The notes beneath the pieces were generated by a model, which was given only the letters and a program-made list of their open reading frames with translations, ran no database searches and was not told where the DNA came from. The position numbers were made by a program, and so were the translations under genes. A stretch of 64,000 bases of DNA from Roseiarcus sp963820775 (GTDB lineage Bacteria; Pseudomonadota; Alphaproteobacteria; Rhizobiales; Beijerinckiaceae). Of this stretch, positions 52,951 through 62,037 are shown piece by piece. How positions within the stretch are numbered: the first letter of the stretch is position 1; every line of letters begins with the position of its first letter. The stretch spans positions 434,001-498,000 of the forward strand of contig CAWGBF010000008.1 of the NCBI GenBank assembly GCA_963820775.1, read 5' to 3'.

Positions 52951-54162
52951 ATGCCCAAGATCAAGGTCACGAATCCGGTTATCGAGCTCGATGGCGACGA
53001 GATGACGCGCATCATCTGGCAGCTGATTCGCGACAAGCTCATTCATCCCTATCTGGACATCGACCTCAAGTATTTCGACCTCTCGATCGAGAACCGCGAC
53101 TTGACCAACGACCAGGTCACGATCGACGCCGCCGAGGCGATCAAGGCCGCAGGCGTCGGCGTCAAATGCGCAACCATCACGCCCGACGAGGCGCGGGTCA
53201 AAGAGTTCCATCTGAAGGAAATGTGGAGGAGCCCGAACGGGACCATCCGCAATATCCTGGGCGGGGTCATCTTCCGCGAGCCAATCATCTGCAAGAACGT
53301 GCCGCGTCTGGTTCCGAGCTGGACCCAGCCGATCGTCATCGGCCGCCATGCCTATGGCGACCAGTATCGCGCGACCGATTTCAAGGCGCCGGGAAAGGGC
53401 CGCTTGACCATTCGGTTCGAGGGCGAGGACGGCACATTGATCGAGAAGGAAGTGTTCAAGTTTCCCGGCGCCGGCGTCGCGATGTCGATGTACAATCTCG
53501 ACAACTCGATCCGCGACTTCGCCCACGCTTCGCTGAATTTCGGCCTGATGCGCAAGTACCCGGTCTATCTCTCAACCAAAAACACGATCCTGAAGGTCTA
53601 TGACGGCCGCTTCAAGGACATCTTCCAGGAGGTATACGACAGCGAGTTCAAGAGCCGGTTCCAGGCTCTTGGCATCACTTATGAGCATCGGCTGATCGAC
53701 GACATGGTCGCCTCGGCGCTCAAGTGGTCCGGCGGCTACGTGTGGGCCTGCAAGAATTACGACGGCGACGTGCAGTCCGACACGGTCGCGCAGGGGTTCG
53801 GCTCGCTTGGCCTCATGACCAGCGTGCTGATGACCCCGGACGGCCAGACCGTCGAGGCCGAGGCGGCGCACGGCACCGTCACCCGCCATTACCGCGAACA
53901 CCAGAAGGGCCGCGAGACCTCGACCAACTCGATCGCCTCCATCTTCGCCTGGACGCGCGGTCTCGCGCATCGGGCCAAGCTCGACGGCAACGAGGCGCTC
54001 GCCAAGTTCGCCTCCACACTCGAGAAGGTCTGCGTCGACACGGTCGAGGCCGGATTTATGACGAAGGACCTCGCGCTCCTCGTCGGCCCTGATCAGAAGT
54101 GGCTCTCGACCGAGGGTTTTCTCGACAAAGTCGACCAGAACCTGAAGAAGGCGATGGCGTAG
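52951..54162 (+). CDS. icd: NADP-dependent isocitrate dehydrogenase (eukaryote-like type)
   Basis: The 403-residue enzyme starts MPKIKVTNPVIELDGDEMTR and has CATITPDEARVKEFHLKEMW, MWRSPNGTIRNILGG, IGRHAYGDQYRATDF and AAHGTVTRHYREHQ, features of the IDH type shared by alphaproteobacteria and eukaryotic NADP enzymes. It converts isocitrate to 2-oxoglutarate in the TCA cycle. It is divergent from the lytic transglycosylase gene and is a single-gene unit. Confidence 0.95.
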   Translation: MPKIKVTNPVIELDGDEMTRIIWQLIRDKLIHPYLDIDLKYFDLSIENRDLTNDQVTIDAAEAIKAAGVGVKCATITPDEARVKEFHLKEMWRSPNGTIRNILGGVIFREPIICKNVPRLVPSWTQPIVIGRHAYGDQYRATDFKAPGKGRLTIRFEGEDGTLIEKEVFKFPGAGVAMSMYNLDNSIRDFAHASLNFGLMRKYPVYLSTKNTILKVYDGRFKDIFQEVYDSEFKSRFQALGITYEHRLIDDMVASALKWSGGYVWACKNYDGDVQSDTVAQGFGSLGLMTSVLMTPDGQTVEAEAAHGTVTRHYREHQKGRETSTNSIASIFAWTRGLAHRAKLDGNEALAKFASTLEKVCVDTVEAGFMTKDLALLVGPDQKWLSTEGFLDKVDQNLKKAMA

Positions 54163-54171
54163 CGGACGTCG

Positions 54172-54306
54172 TCACCGCGAGGAGGCCGACAGGCCGACGC
54201 GGCGATCCAGGGATGCAGCGCAACGCTCTATGATATCTGGATTGCTTCGCCATAGCCCGTCCGGGAGGACGGGCGTCTTTCGACGCCATATGGCTCGCAA
54301 TGACGG
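54172..54306. repeat. REP-like dispersed palindromic repeat, copy 4
   Basis: CGTCACCGCGAGGAGGCCGA is followed by GCGGCGATCCAGGG; later GGATTGCTTCGCCATAGCCC closes the palindrome and GGCTCGCAATGACGGCG ends it. It sits between icd and the second IS630 copy. Confidence 0.6.
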
Positions 54307-54463
54307 CGCGACCCAATCGCGTCACGCACCGGCCGCCCACCCTGCGCGGCGTCCTGAGGGCCGCGCGGAGCGCGGCGTCTCGAAGACGATCCAGAAGCCG
54401 AACCTCGGGGGCGCAACTGGAGCATTCTTCGAAGCGCCGCAAAAGAAGCCTGGGAGGTTTATA

Positions 54464-55619
54464 CCAAGAACTCGGTGATCATGACCGATAGGCCCAGTCC
54501 CGAAGGCCGATCGACATGATCCTCCAGGGCTGGTTTATGAGCTTGTTCCATGCTTCGCAGCAGTGATCGACGATGTCGTCGAAGCAATTGAAGATCCGAT
54601 TTGAGAGCCAGTTGTCGCGCAGGAACTGCCAGATGTTTTCCTGCGGGTTGAGCTCTGGGCACTTTGCGGGGAACGGGATCAGCGTCATGTTGGGCGGGAC
54701 GATCAATCTGCCGGACAAATGCCAGCCGGCCTGATCGACCAGCAGCACGGCGTGCGCTCTCGGCGCGATCTGGGTGGCGATTTCGGCGAGATGGAGGTTC
54801 ATCGCCTCCGTGTTGCAGCGTGGCATGACCAGGGCCGCGCCTTTGCCGTCCTTGGGACAGATCGCGCCGAAGATATAAGCCGAGGCGGTTCGCTGATCTT
54901 TGGGAGCGCTTGGACGCGCGCCGCGCTTGGCCCAGCGCCGGGTGATCTTGTTCTTCTGGCCGACGCGCGCCTCGTCGGCGAACCAGACCTCTATGGCGCT
55001 GGGCTCGACGTCCTTCTCGCGCCCGATCGCTTCCAGGCGCGCGGAAAAGCTTTTTTAAAATCTTCGATCGCGCCTGCGGCCTGAGCATGATGGCGGGGAC
55101 GGGCCGAGAGCTTGCGATAACCCATGGCGCGCAGTTCGCGGCTCAACGTCTGCTTGGCGACGACGACGCGAAACTCCTCGAAAATCCATTGGCAGAGATC
55201 GACAATCCGCCAGCGCACGACCCCATGAACCGCCGGGATCGGGCCGCTCTCGATGATCGCGGCGAGCGCGGCGCGGTGTGCGCCGTTCAGCCGGGGAGCC
55301 TGTCCGGGCGGCTTGCGATCAATCAAGCCTTCCGGTCCATGGGCGTTGAACTTCATCACCCAATCGCGAATGATTTGAAGCGTCACCCCGCCGATCTTCG
55401 CCGCCTCGGTGCGCGTCGCGCCTTCGTAAACCGCCGCCAGAGCCAAAAGCCGCCTGGCCTGCGGCCCGTCCTTCGACCGCTTGGCCGCAGCTCTCACCAT
55501 CTCAGCGTCATAATCGCCCCGAAGCGGAATGGGCATGGCGAACCTCCTCTGTTCGCCACCTTGAATCAGACGCCAGGCGATTCGGGAATCCCAACCGAGT
55601 CATCCCTTCAGAGATTTGG
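54464..55619. mobile_element. IS630-family element, copy 2, abutting the alaS stop codon
   Basis: The element is 1156 bp between TA dinucleotides at 54462-54463 and 55620-55621. Its left end reads ACCAAGAACTCGG, with one extra A relative to copy 1. The transposase is identical in protein sequence to copy 1. The TA target lies directly after the alaS stop (TAA at 55622-55624 on the minus strand), so alaS is not broken. Confidence 0.88.
54479..55536 (-). CDS. IS630 transposase, copy 2, with the same A6 frameshift
   Basis: The coding content is the same as at 42127-43184: an HTH frame of 181 codons to 54991, an A6 tract at 55056-55051 on the minus strand, and the DDE core in the -1 frame to the stop at 54479. 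The unbroken identity of both halves in two copies argues that the shift is programmed or tolerated and not a random error. Confidence 0.85.
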
Positions 55620-55621
55620 TA

Positions 55622-58474
55622 TTAGGCCCCCGCTGCGCGGCGCACGCCCTCTTCGACCGCGGCCAGCGCTTCATGCGTCTTGGCGCCGTCAGGCCCCCCG
55701 GCTTGCGCCATGTCCGGGCGCCCGCCGCCGCCCTTGCCGCCGAGCGCGGCGGAGCCGAGGCGCACCAGATCGACCGCATTGAAGCGGCTCGTCAGATCGG
55801 GCGTGACGGCGACGACGATGCTCGCCTTGCCGTCGGGGCTTGAGTTAGCAAACGCCACAATGCCCGAGCCCAGTGCCGCCTTGGCTTCGTCAGCCATAGG
55901 TTTCAAGTCCTTTGGATCGAGGCCTTGGAAAGTTCTAAAGTCTTTCTTGACTTCGCCTATGGTTGAGAGTGCAGCGCTCCCGGCTTGCCCCATTACTGCC
56001 GGCACAGGTGCAGATCCTCTCTGCCACAGTGGTTCAGAAGGGGTGTCAGAGCGCCAGGGGATCGTCGGGTTCCCGGTGCCACTCTCGCCGCTCATCGCCA
56101 GCTTGCGCTTGGCGTCGGCGAGCTCGCGCTCGAGCTTGCGTTTGTCGTCGATCAGCGCTTCCAGCCGCTGCGCAGCCTCGCCCGAGGGCGCGCGCAACAA
56201 AGCCGTGAGATCCGCGTAACCGCGCGCGTCGGCTTCGAGCCACTTGCGCGCCTCGTCGCGCGTCTTGGCTTCGATGCGCCTCACTCCCGCCGCGACCGCG
56301 CTTTCGCCAACGATGGTGATGAGGCCGATGTCGCCGGTGCGGTGGACATGGGTGCCGCCGCATAGTTCGATCGAATAGGTCCGCTCGTGGTGCTCTGCGT
56401 CCTCGATTTCGCCCATGGTGACGACGCGCACCTCGTCGCCGTATTTCTCGCCGAAGAGGGCGCGAGCGCCGGACGCGCGCGCATCGTCGAGGCCCATGAG
56501 CCGCGTCGTCACCTCGGCGTTCTCCAGGACCACGTGATTGGCGATGTCCTCGACCTTTTCGAGCTCGGCGCGGGTGATCGGCTTGGGGTGGGCGATGTCG
56601 AAGCGCAGCCGCTCGGGGGAGACCAGCGAGCCTTTCTGCGCGACATGATCGCCGAGCACGATGCGCAAAGCCTCATGCAGGATGTGGGTCGCCGAATGAT
56701 TGGCGCGCGTCGCCGTTCGGGCGTCGTGATCGACTTTGAGCTCGACCGCCAGGCCAACGCTCGCCGCGCCCTCGACGATGGTCACGTCGTGGACGACAAG
56801 GTCGCCGAGCTTCTTGCGCGTATCGGTGACTTCGGCGCGAAAGCCGGACGCGGTGATCTCGCCGACGTCGCCGACCTGGCCGCCGGACTCGCCGTAGAAC
56901 GGCGTCTGATTGAGGATCAGCGATCCGCGTTCGCCTGCTTCGAGCTTTTCGACTTCGACGCCATCCTTGACGATCGCGCGAATGACGCCTTCGGCGGCCT
57001 CGGTTTCGTAGCCGAGGAACTCGGTCGCGCCGACCCGGTCTCGCAAAGCATACCAGACCGTTTCGGTCGCCGCCTCGCCCGAACCCGACCAGGCCCGCCG
57101 CGCTTCGGCGCGCTGGCGCTCCATGGCGGCGTTGAACCCGTCGACGTCGACCGAAAGCCCACGGGCGCGCAAAGCGTCCTGCGTCAGATCGAGCGGGAAT
57201 CCATAAGTGTCGTAGAGTTTGAAGGCAGTCTCACCGGAAAGGACGCCGCTCTTGGTCTTCGCCGCGTCGTCTGTCGGATTAAGCGCCTGGCCAACGCCCT
57301 CCACCTTCGCCGAACCCGATGCTGATGCGACCCCAGAGGCGACAAGGGGGCGCGTTTCCTCTTCCAGAATGGCGAGACCGCGCGCAAGCGTTGAGCGAAA
57401 GCGCGTCTCCTCGAGTTTCAGGGTCTCCGAGATGAGCGACTCGGCGCGGATCAGTTCGGGATAGGCCTGTCCCATCTCGCGGGTGAGCGCCGGAACGAGA
57501 CGCCACATCAAGGGATCGCGCGCGCCCAGGATCTGGGCGTGGCGCATGGCGCGGCGCATGATGCGCCTCAGCACATAGCCGCGCCCCTCGTTCGACGGCA
57601 GCACCCCGTCGGCGACCAGGAAGGCGGAAGCGCGCAGATGGTCGGCGATGACCCGGTGCGAGGCGCGCTGGGGCCCATCGGGATCGACGCCGGTGAGGTC
57701 AGCGCTGGCGCGGATGAGGGCGCGAAAGAGGTCGATGTCGTAATTGTCATGCACGCCTTGCAGGACGGCGGCGATGCGCTCGAGCCCCATGCCGGTGTCG
57801 ACCGACGGGCGCGGCAGGTTGATCCGCTCACCGCCCGGCAGCGCCTCAAACTGCATGAACACGAGATTCCAGATCTCGATGAAGCGGTCGCCGTCCGCAT
57901 CCGGAGAGCCTGGGGGACCGCCCGGGATGTGGTCGCCGTGATCGTAGAAAATCTCGGAGCACGGCCCGCAGGGGCCGGTGTCGCCCATCGCCCAGAAATT
58001 GTCGCTCGTCGCGATGCGGATGATCCGCTCTTCCGGCAGGCCCGAGATCTTGCGCCATAGGTTGAACGCTTCGTCATCGTCGTAATAGACGGTGATGGTG
58101 AGCTTTTCTGCGGCCAAGCCGAAGTCGCGCGTCAGCAGATTCCAGGCATATTCGATCGCGTAGTCCTTGAAATAGTCGCCGAACGAAAAGTTGCCCAGCA
58201 TCTCGAAGAATGTGTGGTGGCGGGCGGTGTAGCCGACATTGTCGAGGTCGTTGTGCTTGCCGCCGGCCCGCACGCACTTCTGCGCCGTCGTCGCCCGGAG
58301 ATAGGGGCGCTTCTCGACGCCGGTGAAGAGATTCTTGAACTGCACCATCCCGGCGTTGGTGAACATGAGCGTCGGGTCGTTGCGCGGCACCAGCGAACTC
58401 GACGGCAGGACCTTATGCCCGTTCTTGGCGAAGAACTGGAGGAAGTTCGATCGGATGTCGTTGACGCCGCTCAT
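55622..58474 (-). CDS. alaS: Alanyl-tRNA synthetase with two unusual insertions
   Basis: The product is 950 residues, some 65-75 longer than usual. The catalytic core begins MSGVNDIRSNFLQFFAKNGH, with RKCVRAGGKHND-type zinc and HFTFFEMLG-like motif 2 (here HHTFFEMLGNFSFGDYFK). The editing domain has HSATHILHEAL and CGGTHVHRTGDIG. Two extra segments are seen: residues about 375-412, rich in Ala, Ser and Lys (ASGSAKVEGVGQALNP), and residues about 793-841 in the C-Ala linker (TIPWRSDTPSEPLWQRG). The frame stays open throughout. ATG 58474 is the family start. An IS630 copy begins right after the stop. Confidence 0.9.
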   Translation of the reverse strand: MSGVNDIRSNFLQFFAKNGHKVLPSSSLVPRNDPTLMFTNAGMVQFKNLFTGVEKRPYLRATTAQKCVRAGGKHNDLDNVGYTARHHTFFEMLGNFSFGDYFKDYAIEYAWNLLTRDFGLAAEKLTITVYYDDDEAFNLWRKISGLPEERIIRIATSDNFWAMGDTGPCGPCSEIFYDHGDHIPGGPPGSPDADGDRFIEIWNLVFMQFEALPGGERINLPRPSVDTGMGLERIAAVLQGVHDNYDIDLFRALIRASADLTGVDPDGPQRASHRVIADHLRASAFLVADGVLPSNEGRGYVLRRIMRRAMRHAQILGARDPLMWRLVPALTREMGQAYPELIRAESLISETLKLEETRFRSTLARGLAILEEETRPLVASGVASASGSAKVEGVGQALNPTDDAAKTKSGVLSGETAFKLYDTYGFPLDLTQDALRARGLSVDVDGFNAAMERQRAEARRAWSGSGEAATETVWYALRDRVGATEFLGYETEAAEGVIRAIVKDGVEVEKLEAGERGSLILNQTPFYGESGGQVGDVGEITASGFRAEVTDTRKKLGDLVVHDVTIVEGAASVGLAVELKVDHDARTATRANHSATHILHEALRIVLGDHVAQKGSLVSPERLRFDIAHPKPITRAELEKVEDIANHVVLENAEVTTRLMGLDDARASGARALFGEKYGDEVRVVTMGEIEDAEHHERTYSIELCGGTHVHRTGDIGLITIVGESAVAAGVRRIEAKTRDEARKWLEADARGYADLTALLRAPSGEAAQRLEALIDDKRKLERELADAKRKLAMSGESGTGNPTIPWRSDTPSEPLWQRGSAPVPAVMGQAGSAALSTIGEVKKDFRTFQGLDPKDLKPMADEAKAALGSGIVAFANSSPDGKASIVVAVTPDLTSRFNAVDLVRLGSAALGGKGGGGRPDMAQAGGPDGAKTHEALAAVEEGVRRAAGA

Positions 58475-58558
58475 GGACCAAAATCGCTTGAAGAAGGCCG
58501 GACCGACGGGCGTTCTAGAACAAGGCTCTCGAAAGCGCCAATGGCGGGCGCGCCCAAT

Positions 58559-60154
58559 ATGGTGACGGACCGGATCGTCGTCGAGACTGGAGGTCCAGGC
58601 GGCGCAATCAAGGCGCCAAGTCGACGTTGGGGGGGGCGCCGATTTCAAATTGAATCTCTATCGCCCGCCGCCTATACCTCGGAACGAGGCGCGCCGCGGA
58701 GCCGCTTTGATCGCCGCCATTTTGGAGCGGGGCGCCTGATATTCGGCATAGCGAAGAGTTGCAGGCAGAGTGTCCCGGCCGACGGCTCCGGCAATCTTCT
58801 CGTGCTCGCGCTCGTGGCGCTGATTGTGGGGGCGGCGGCGGGATTGGTGGGCGCGGTTTTCCGGCTCGCGCTCGAGCAGGCGGACCACCTGCGCGACGCG
58901 TTGATAGAATCGGCGCACGGCCAACAGCTTCAGGGATTTTTGACCGTTGTCGGCGCTTGTGTGGCTGCGACGGTCGTCGCGGCCTTCCTGGTCCGGAGGT
59001 ACTCGCCCTATGCCTCGGGGAGCGGCATCCCTCATGTCGAGGCGGTGTTGAACGGCGAGCTGCCGGAGGCGCCGTTTCGCATCATTCCCGTAAAATTCGT
59101 CGGCGGCGTGCTGGCGATCGGGGCGGGGCTTGCGCTCGGTCGGGAGGGCCCTAGCGTCCAGATGGGCGCGACCATGGCCCACCTGATCGGGAAGCTGTTC
59201 GGCCGCAACTGGCCAGACTGCCGGGTGCTTCTGGCCGCCGGCGCGGGCGCCGGCCTGGCGACCGCATTTAACGCCCCGATCGCCGGCGCCATTTTCGTCC
59301 TGGAGGAACTGGTGCGCCGCTTCGAGCCCCGCATTGCGATCGCGGCGCTCGGCGCCTCGGCCACCGCGATCGCAGTGTCGCGCGTGCTGCTCGGCAACGC
59401 GCCGGACTTTCATGTCGAAGCGTTGAACTATGCCGCAGCCGAGACCAGGCCGCTTTATTTTGCCCTCGGCGCGGTCGCCGGGCTCATGGCGATCGTCTAC
59501 AATCGCTCGCTGATCGCGACGATGGCCGCGGCGGCGTGGCTCGTCCGGGCGCCCGTCGAACTGCGCGCGGGACTGATCGGCGCGGCGATCGGTGCGCTGG
59601 CTTGGTGCAGGCCCGATCTGGTGGGCGGCGGCGATACGATCACGCAAGCCACTCTGGCGGGAGCCGAGACGCTTGCCATCCTTCCCCTCATCTTCGTGCT
59701 GAGGCTCGGGCTCGGGGCCGTGTCCTACGCTGCGGCGACGCCAGGCGGGCTGTTTGCGCCCTTGCTTGTGCTGGGCGCGCAACTCGGCCTGTTCTTTGGG
59801 CTGCTTTCTCGTCTCGCATTTCCCGATATGGACATTCAACCCGAAGGGTTCGCCGTCGTCGGCATGGCCGCCTTCTTCACCGGCGTGGTGCGGGCCCCGC
59901 TGACCGGCATCGTGCTCGTCACCGAGATGACGGCGAATGTCACGATGCTCTTGCCAATGCTGGGGGCGTGCTTTGCGGCTATGTTGATCCCGACGCTGCT
60001 GTCTGATCCGCCTCTTTACGATTCCTTGCGCGAAAGTATTCTCCGGCGGGCGCGCGCACTCCCCGGCAGGACGGAAAGCGCTGACCGTGATTTGGCCGAT
60101 CGCTCGAGTGTGAGCCGTCCCCGTTTCGATGAGAGCGAGACAGATCGACCCTAG
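58559..60154 (+). CDS. ClC-family chloride channel/transporter
   Basis: The product, about 530 residues, has the ClC signature motifs GSGIPHVE (ion path), GREGPSVQMGA and PGGLFAPLLVLGAQLG, with roughly ten hydrophobic helices. It exchanges or conducts chloride across the inner membrane. The start is uncertain: ATG 58559 gives a 75-residue N-terminal tail before the first helix, and 58541 would add six residues. No CBS domains are present at the C terminus. It is divergent from alaS. Confidence 0.87.
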   Translation: MVTDRIVVETGGPGGAIKAPSRRWGGRRFQIESLSPAAYTSERGAPRSRFDRRHFGAGRLIFGIAKSCRQSVPADGSGNLLVLALVALIVGAAAGLVGAVFRLALEQADHLRDALIESAHGQQLQGFLTVVGACVAATVVAAFLVRRYSPYASGSGIPHVEAVLNGELPEAPFRIIPVKFVGGVLAIGAGLALGREGPSVQMGATMAHLIGKLFGRNWPDCRVLLAAGAGAGLATAFNAPIAGAIFVLEELVRRFEPRIAIAALGASATAIAVSRVLLGNAPDFHVEALNYAAAETRPLYFALGAVAGLMAIVYNRSLIATMAAAAWLVRAPVELRAGLIGAAIGALAWCRPDLVGGGDTITQATLAGAETLAILPLIFVLRLGLGAVSYAAATPGGLFAPLLVLGAQLGLFFGLLSRLAFPDMDIQPEGFAVVGMAAFFTGVVRAPLTGIVLVTEMTANVTMLLPMLGACFAAMLIPTLLSDPPLYDSLRESILRRARALPGRTESADRDLADRSSVSRPRFDESETDRP

Positions 60155-60198
60155 CGGCCCTGCGATCGGCGATTCTCAATTCAATCCTTTCCCTCATC

Positions 60199-60252
60199 GT
60201 CGACTACTCCCGCTTGATGGGTGAGGACGAGAAGGCGGTGCGAGCGGATTAG
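60199..60252 (+). pseudogene. Short remnant of a class III cyclase gene
   Basis: The codons read VDYSRLMGEDEKAVRAD then TAG. This matches the beginning of class III cyclases (DVVGYSRLMGEDE...), as in the intact gene at 30744-32612, but the rest of the domain is missing. Preceding codons (LSLI) could be the stump of ADVV. Confidence 0.4.
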
Positions 60253-60383
60253 CATTCGCCATGCCGCGATAAGGCAAAAGAAGGTTCCTCGCCTTTCGCA
60301 TTAGTCCATATTGGAAGGCGGCCCCGCTGACGGAGGACAGCCCTGCGCGCCTTCGCACGCCTGCGCCTTCGACAGGAGAAGCC

Positions 60384-61532
60384 AATGCAACCCACCGATC
60401 AGGGGACTACGGCCCAAGCAGTTCCGAACCATCCGACGCCAACATTCGGCAATCCCGACTTGCCGCCTGAAGGCTGAACGCCGCGGGCAACCCGGAAAGC
60501 CTGCGCAGCGACGGCCCCCCAGAACGAGGCCATCGAGAGCCAGTTCGCCCTCATAGGCGGACCCGCCCGCCACCGACATCAGCACACAGCGCTTCTTCTG
60601 GTCCTCCTTCAACATTTCGCCCAAACGGATCCAGAACGGGGGCTGGGCGCGCGAGTTGACGTCCGAGGACTTCGCGATCTCCGAGGAAATCGCCGGCGTC
60701 AACATGCACTTGTCGCCGGGCGGCATCCGCGAGCTGCACTGGCATCAGACCGCCGAATGGGCCGTCATGACGCGCGGACTGTGCCGCATCACCACCACAT
60801 TCGTTGCAGGTCCTTGGCCTCAAGGGCGCCGAGTTCGCCCTCGCCTTCGACAGCGGCAAGCAGTTCGAGAGCAATACGCTGCCTGTGACAGACTGGATCG
60901 CGCATACCCCGCCCGACATTCTGGCCAAGAACTTCGGCGTGCCGAAAGAGGTCTTCAGAAACATTCCCCTCAACAATCTTTGGATCTTTCAGGGCGTGGA
61001 GCCGGGAGACCTTGCGGGCGACCAAGCCGCGGCCCGCGTGCAACCCGAAGCGGAGCCGGTCGTCTACCGCCTCTCCCGCTCCAAACCATACAAGGAGAAC
61101 AGCGGGGGGCGCATTCAGATCGCCGACAGTGCGAACTTCAAGGTCTCCAGAACCATCGCAGCGGCTCTGGTCACGGTCGAGCCGGGCGGCCTCAGAGAGA
61201 TGCACGGGCATCCGAATGCCGACGAATGGCAATACTACCTGCGCGGGCAGGCTCGGATAACGGTGTTCAATACCGGACCGAAGGCCACGACCAACGACTT
61301 TCGCCCGGGCGACGTCGGGGTGGTGCGCAAGAGCTGCGGCCATTACGTGGAGAACACCGGCAAAGACGTCATGCAGTTCATCGAGATGTTCCGCGCCGGC
61401 CGATATGAAGAGGTCTCGCTTGCCGGATGGTTCGCCCATCTCCCGCCTGAACTGCTCATGCAGCATTTGAATCTGACCCGGGAGGATGTCGAAAAGTTTC
61501 CGAAGGAGGCTCGCGGCGTCACTCCGGTGTGA
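60384..61532 (+). pseudogene. Decayed bicupin oxalate decarboxylase gene
   Basis: Segments of one bicupin protein appear in order but in different frames. MQPTDQGTTAQAVPNHPTPT ends at a TGA (60474). AGNPESLRSDGPP and QNEAIESQFALI follow after shifts. PATDISTQRFFWSSFNISPKR leads into GGIRELHWHQTAEWAVMTRG (first cupin). Then about 30 codons of the first cupin are missing near 60800, after which ALAFDSGKQFESNTLPVTDW, PDILAKNFGVPKEV and the second cupin (MHGHPNADEWQYYLRG) are intact to 61532. An RBS-like AGGAG precedes ATG 60384. The gene must be inactive as an oxalate decarboxylase. Family members convert oxalate to formate and CO2. Confidence 0.75.
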
Positions 61533-62037
61533 CGCCGGAGCAAAAACCGCCGAACGAAGAGAGAGGGCCTGCGCACGACGTCGCAGAGTTGGGTTCCGTT
61601 AGTGTCCCTGATTAGAAGTTCGTTCGATTGACAGTGAACGTCGACTGACGCGGCGAACCCCCCACCAGTCGACAGGGAATCCTTGAGCAGGAGTAATCAG
61701 AAAATTAGACAAATGATTGCGTGCAGCAGAATTGTGTGTTAGGCCTTATCATTCGTCGGATTGAGCCCGCGCTCAGCCGGCCGCGCGGCGAGGAGAGACA
61801 GGAAGAGAAGGCGGCTGTAACATTTAGGTACACTGTGACAGGGGAAGAAAAATTTTATTTGGATTCGCTCTAACCCATTGAAAAGTCCCGATTCGGACGA
61901 ATAAAACCAAATAAAACCAAACTATTTAGCTTGGTCTTATTTGGTTTGGCTTGGATTCGCTTGGATTTGTTTGGTGGAATTCGGCCGCCAAGGCCGAAGC
62001 CGCGGAGACCTGCGCCAAGTTGGCCGGCGAGCGCCGG
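61533..62037. other. Gene-free stretch between the cupin pseudogene and alr
   Basis: No gene is supported in 505 bases. The second half is the most A/T-rich part of this end of the window and holds copy D of the dispersed repeat. Confidence 0.5.
61835..61975 (+). repeat. Dispersed A/T-rich hairpin repeat, copy D (best preserved)
   Basis: ACAGGGGAAGAAAAATTTTA leads into GGATTCGCTC and the core at 61871-61911 (TAACCCATTGAAAAGTCC, ATTCGGACGAATAAAACC). The tail folds back: CCAAATAA-ACCAA-CTA pairs with TAG-TTGGT-TTATTTGG with a few mismatches (about 61908-61944). More TTGGATT units follow. Confidence 0.8.

Noticed and set aside
54459..55088. Frame starting MLRPQARSKILKKLF in the IS630 elements (also at 41726-42736)
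   Set aside because: This is the +1 frame across the A6 site. The DDE residues are encoded in the -1 frame, so this reading is not the transposase.
20281..61532. Idea that OFA transporter and oxalate decarboxylase form one oxalate system
   Set aside because: They are 40 kb apart, the decarboxylase gene is broken, and OFA-family substrates vary; only a weak thematic link.
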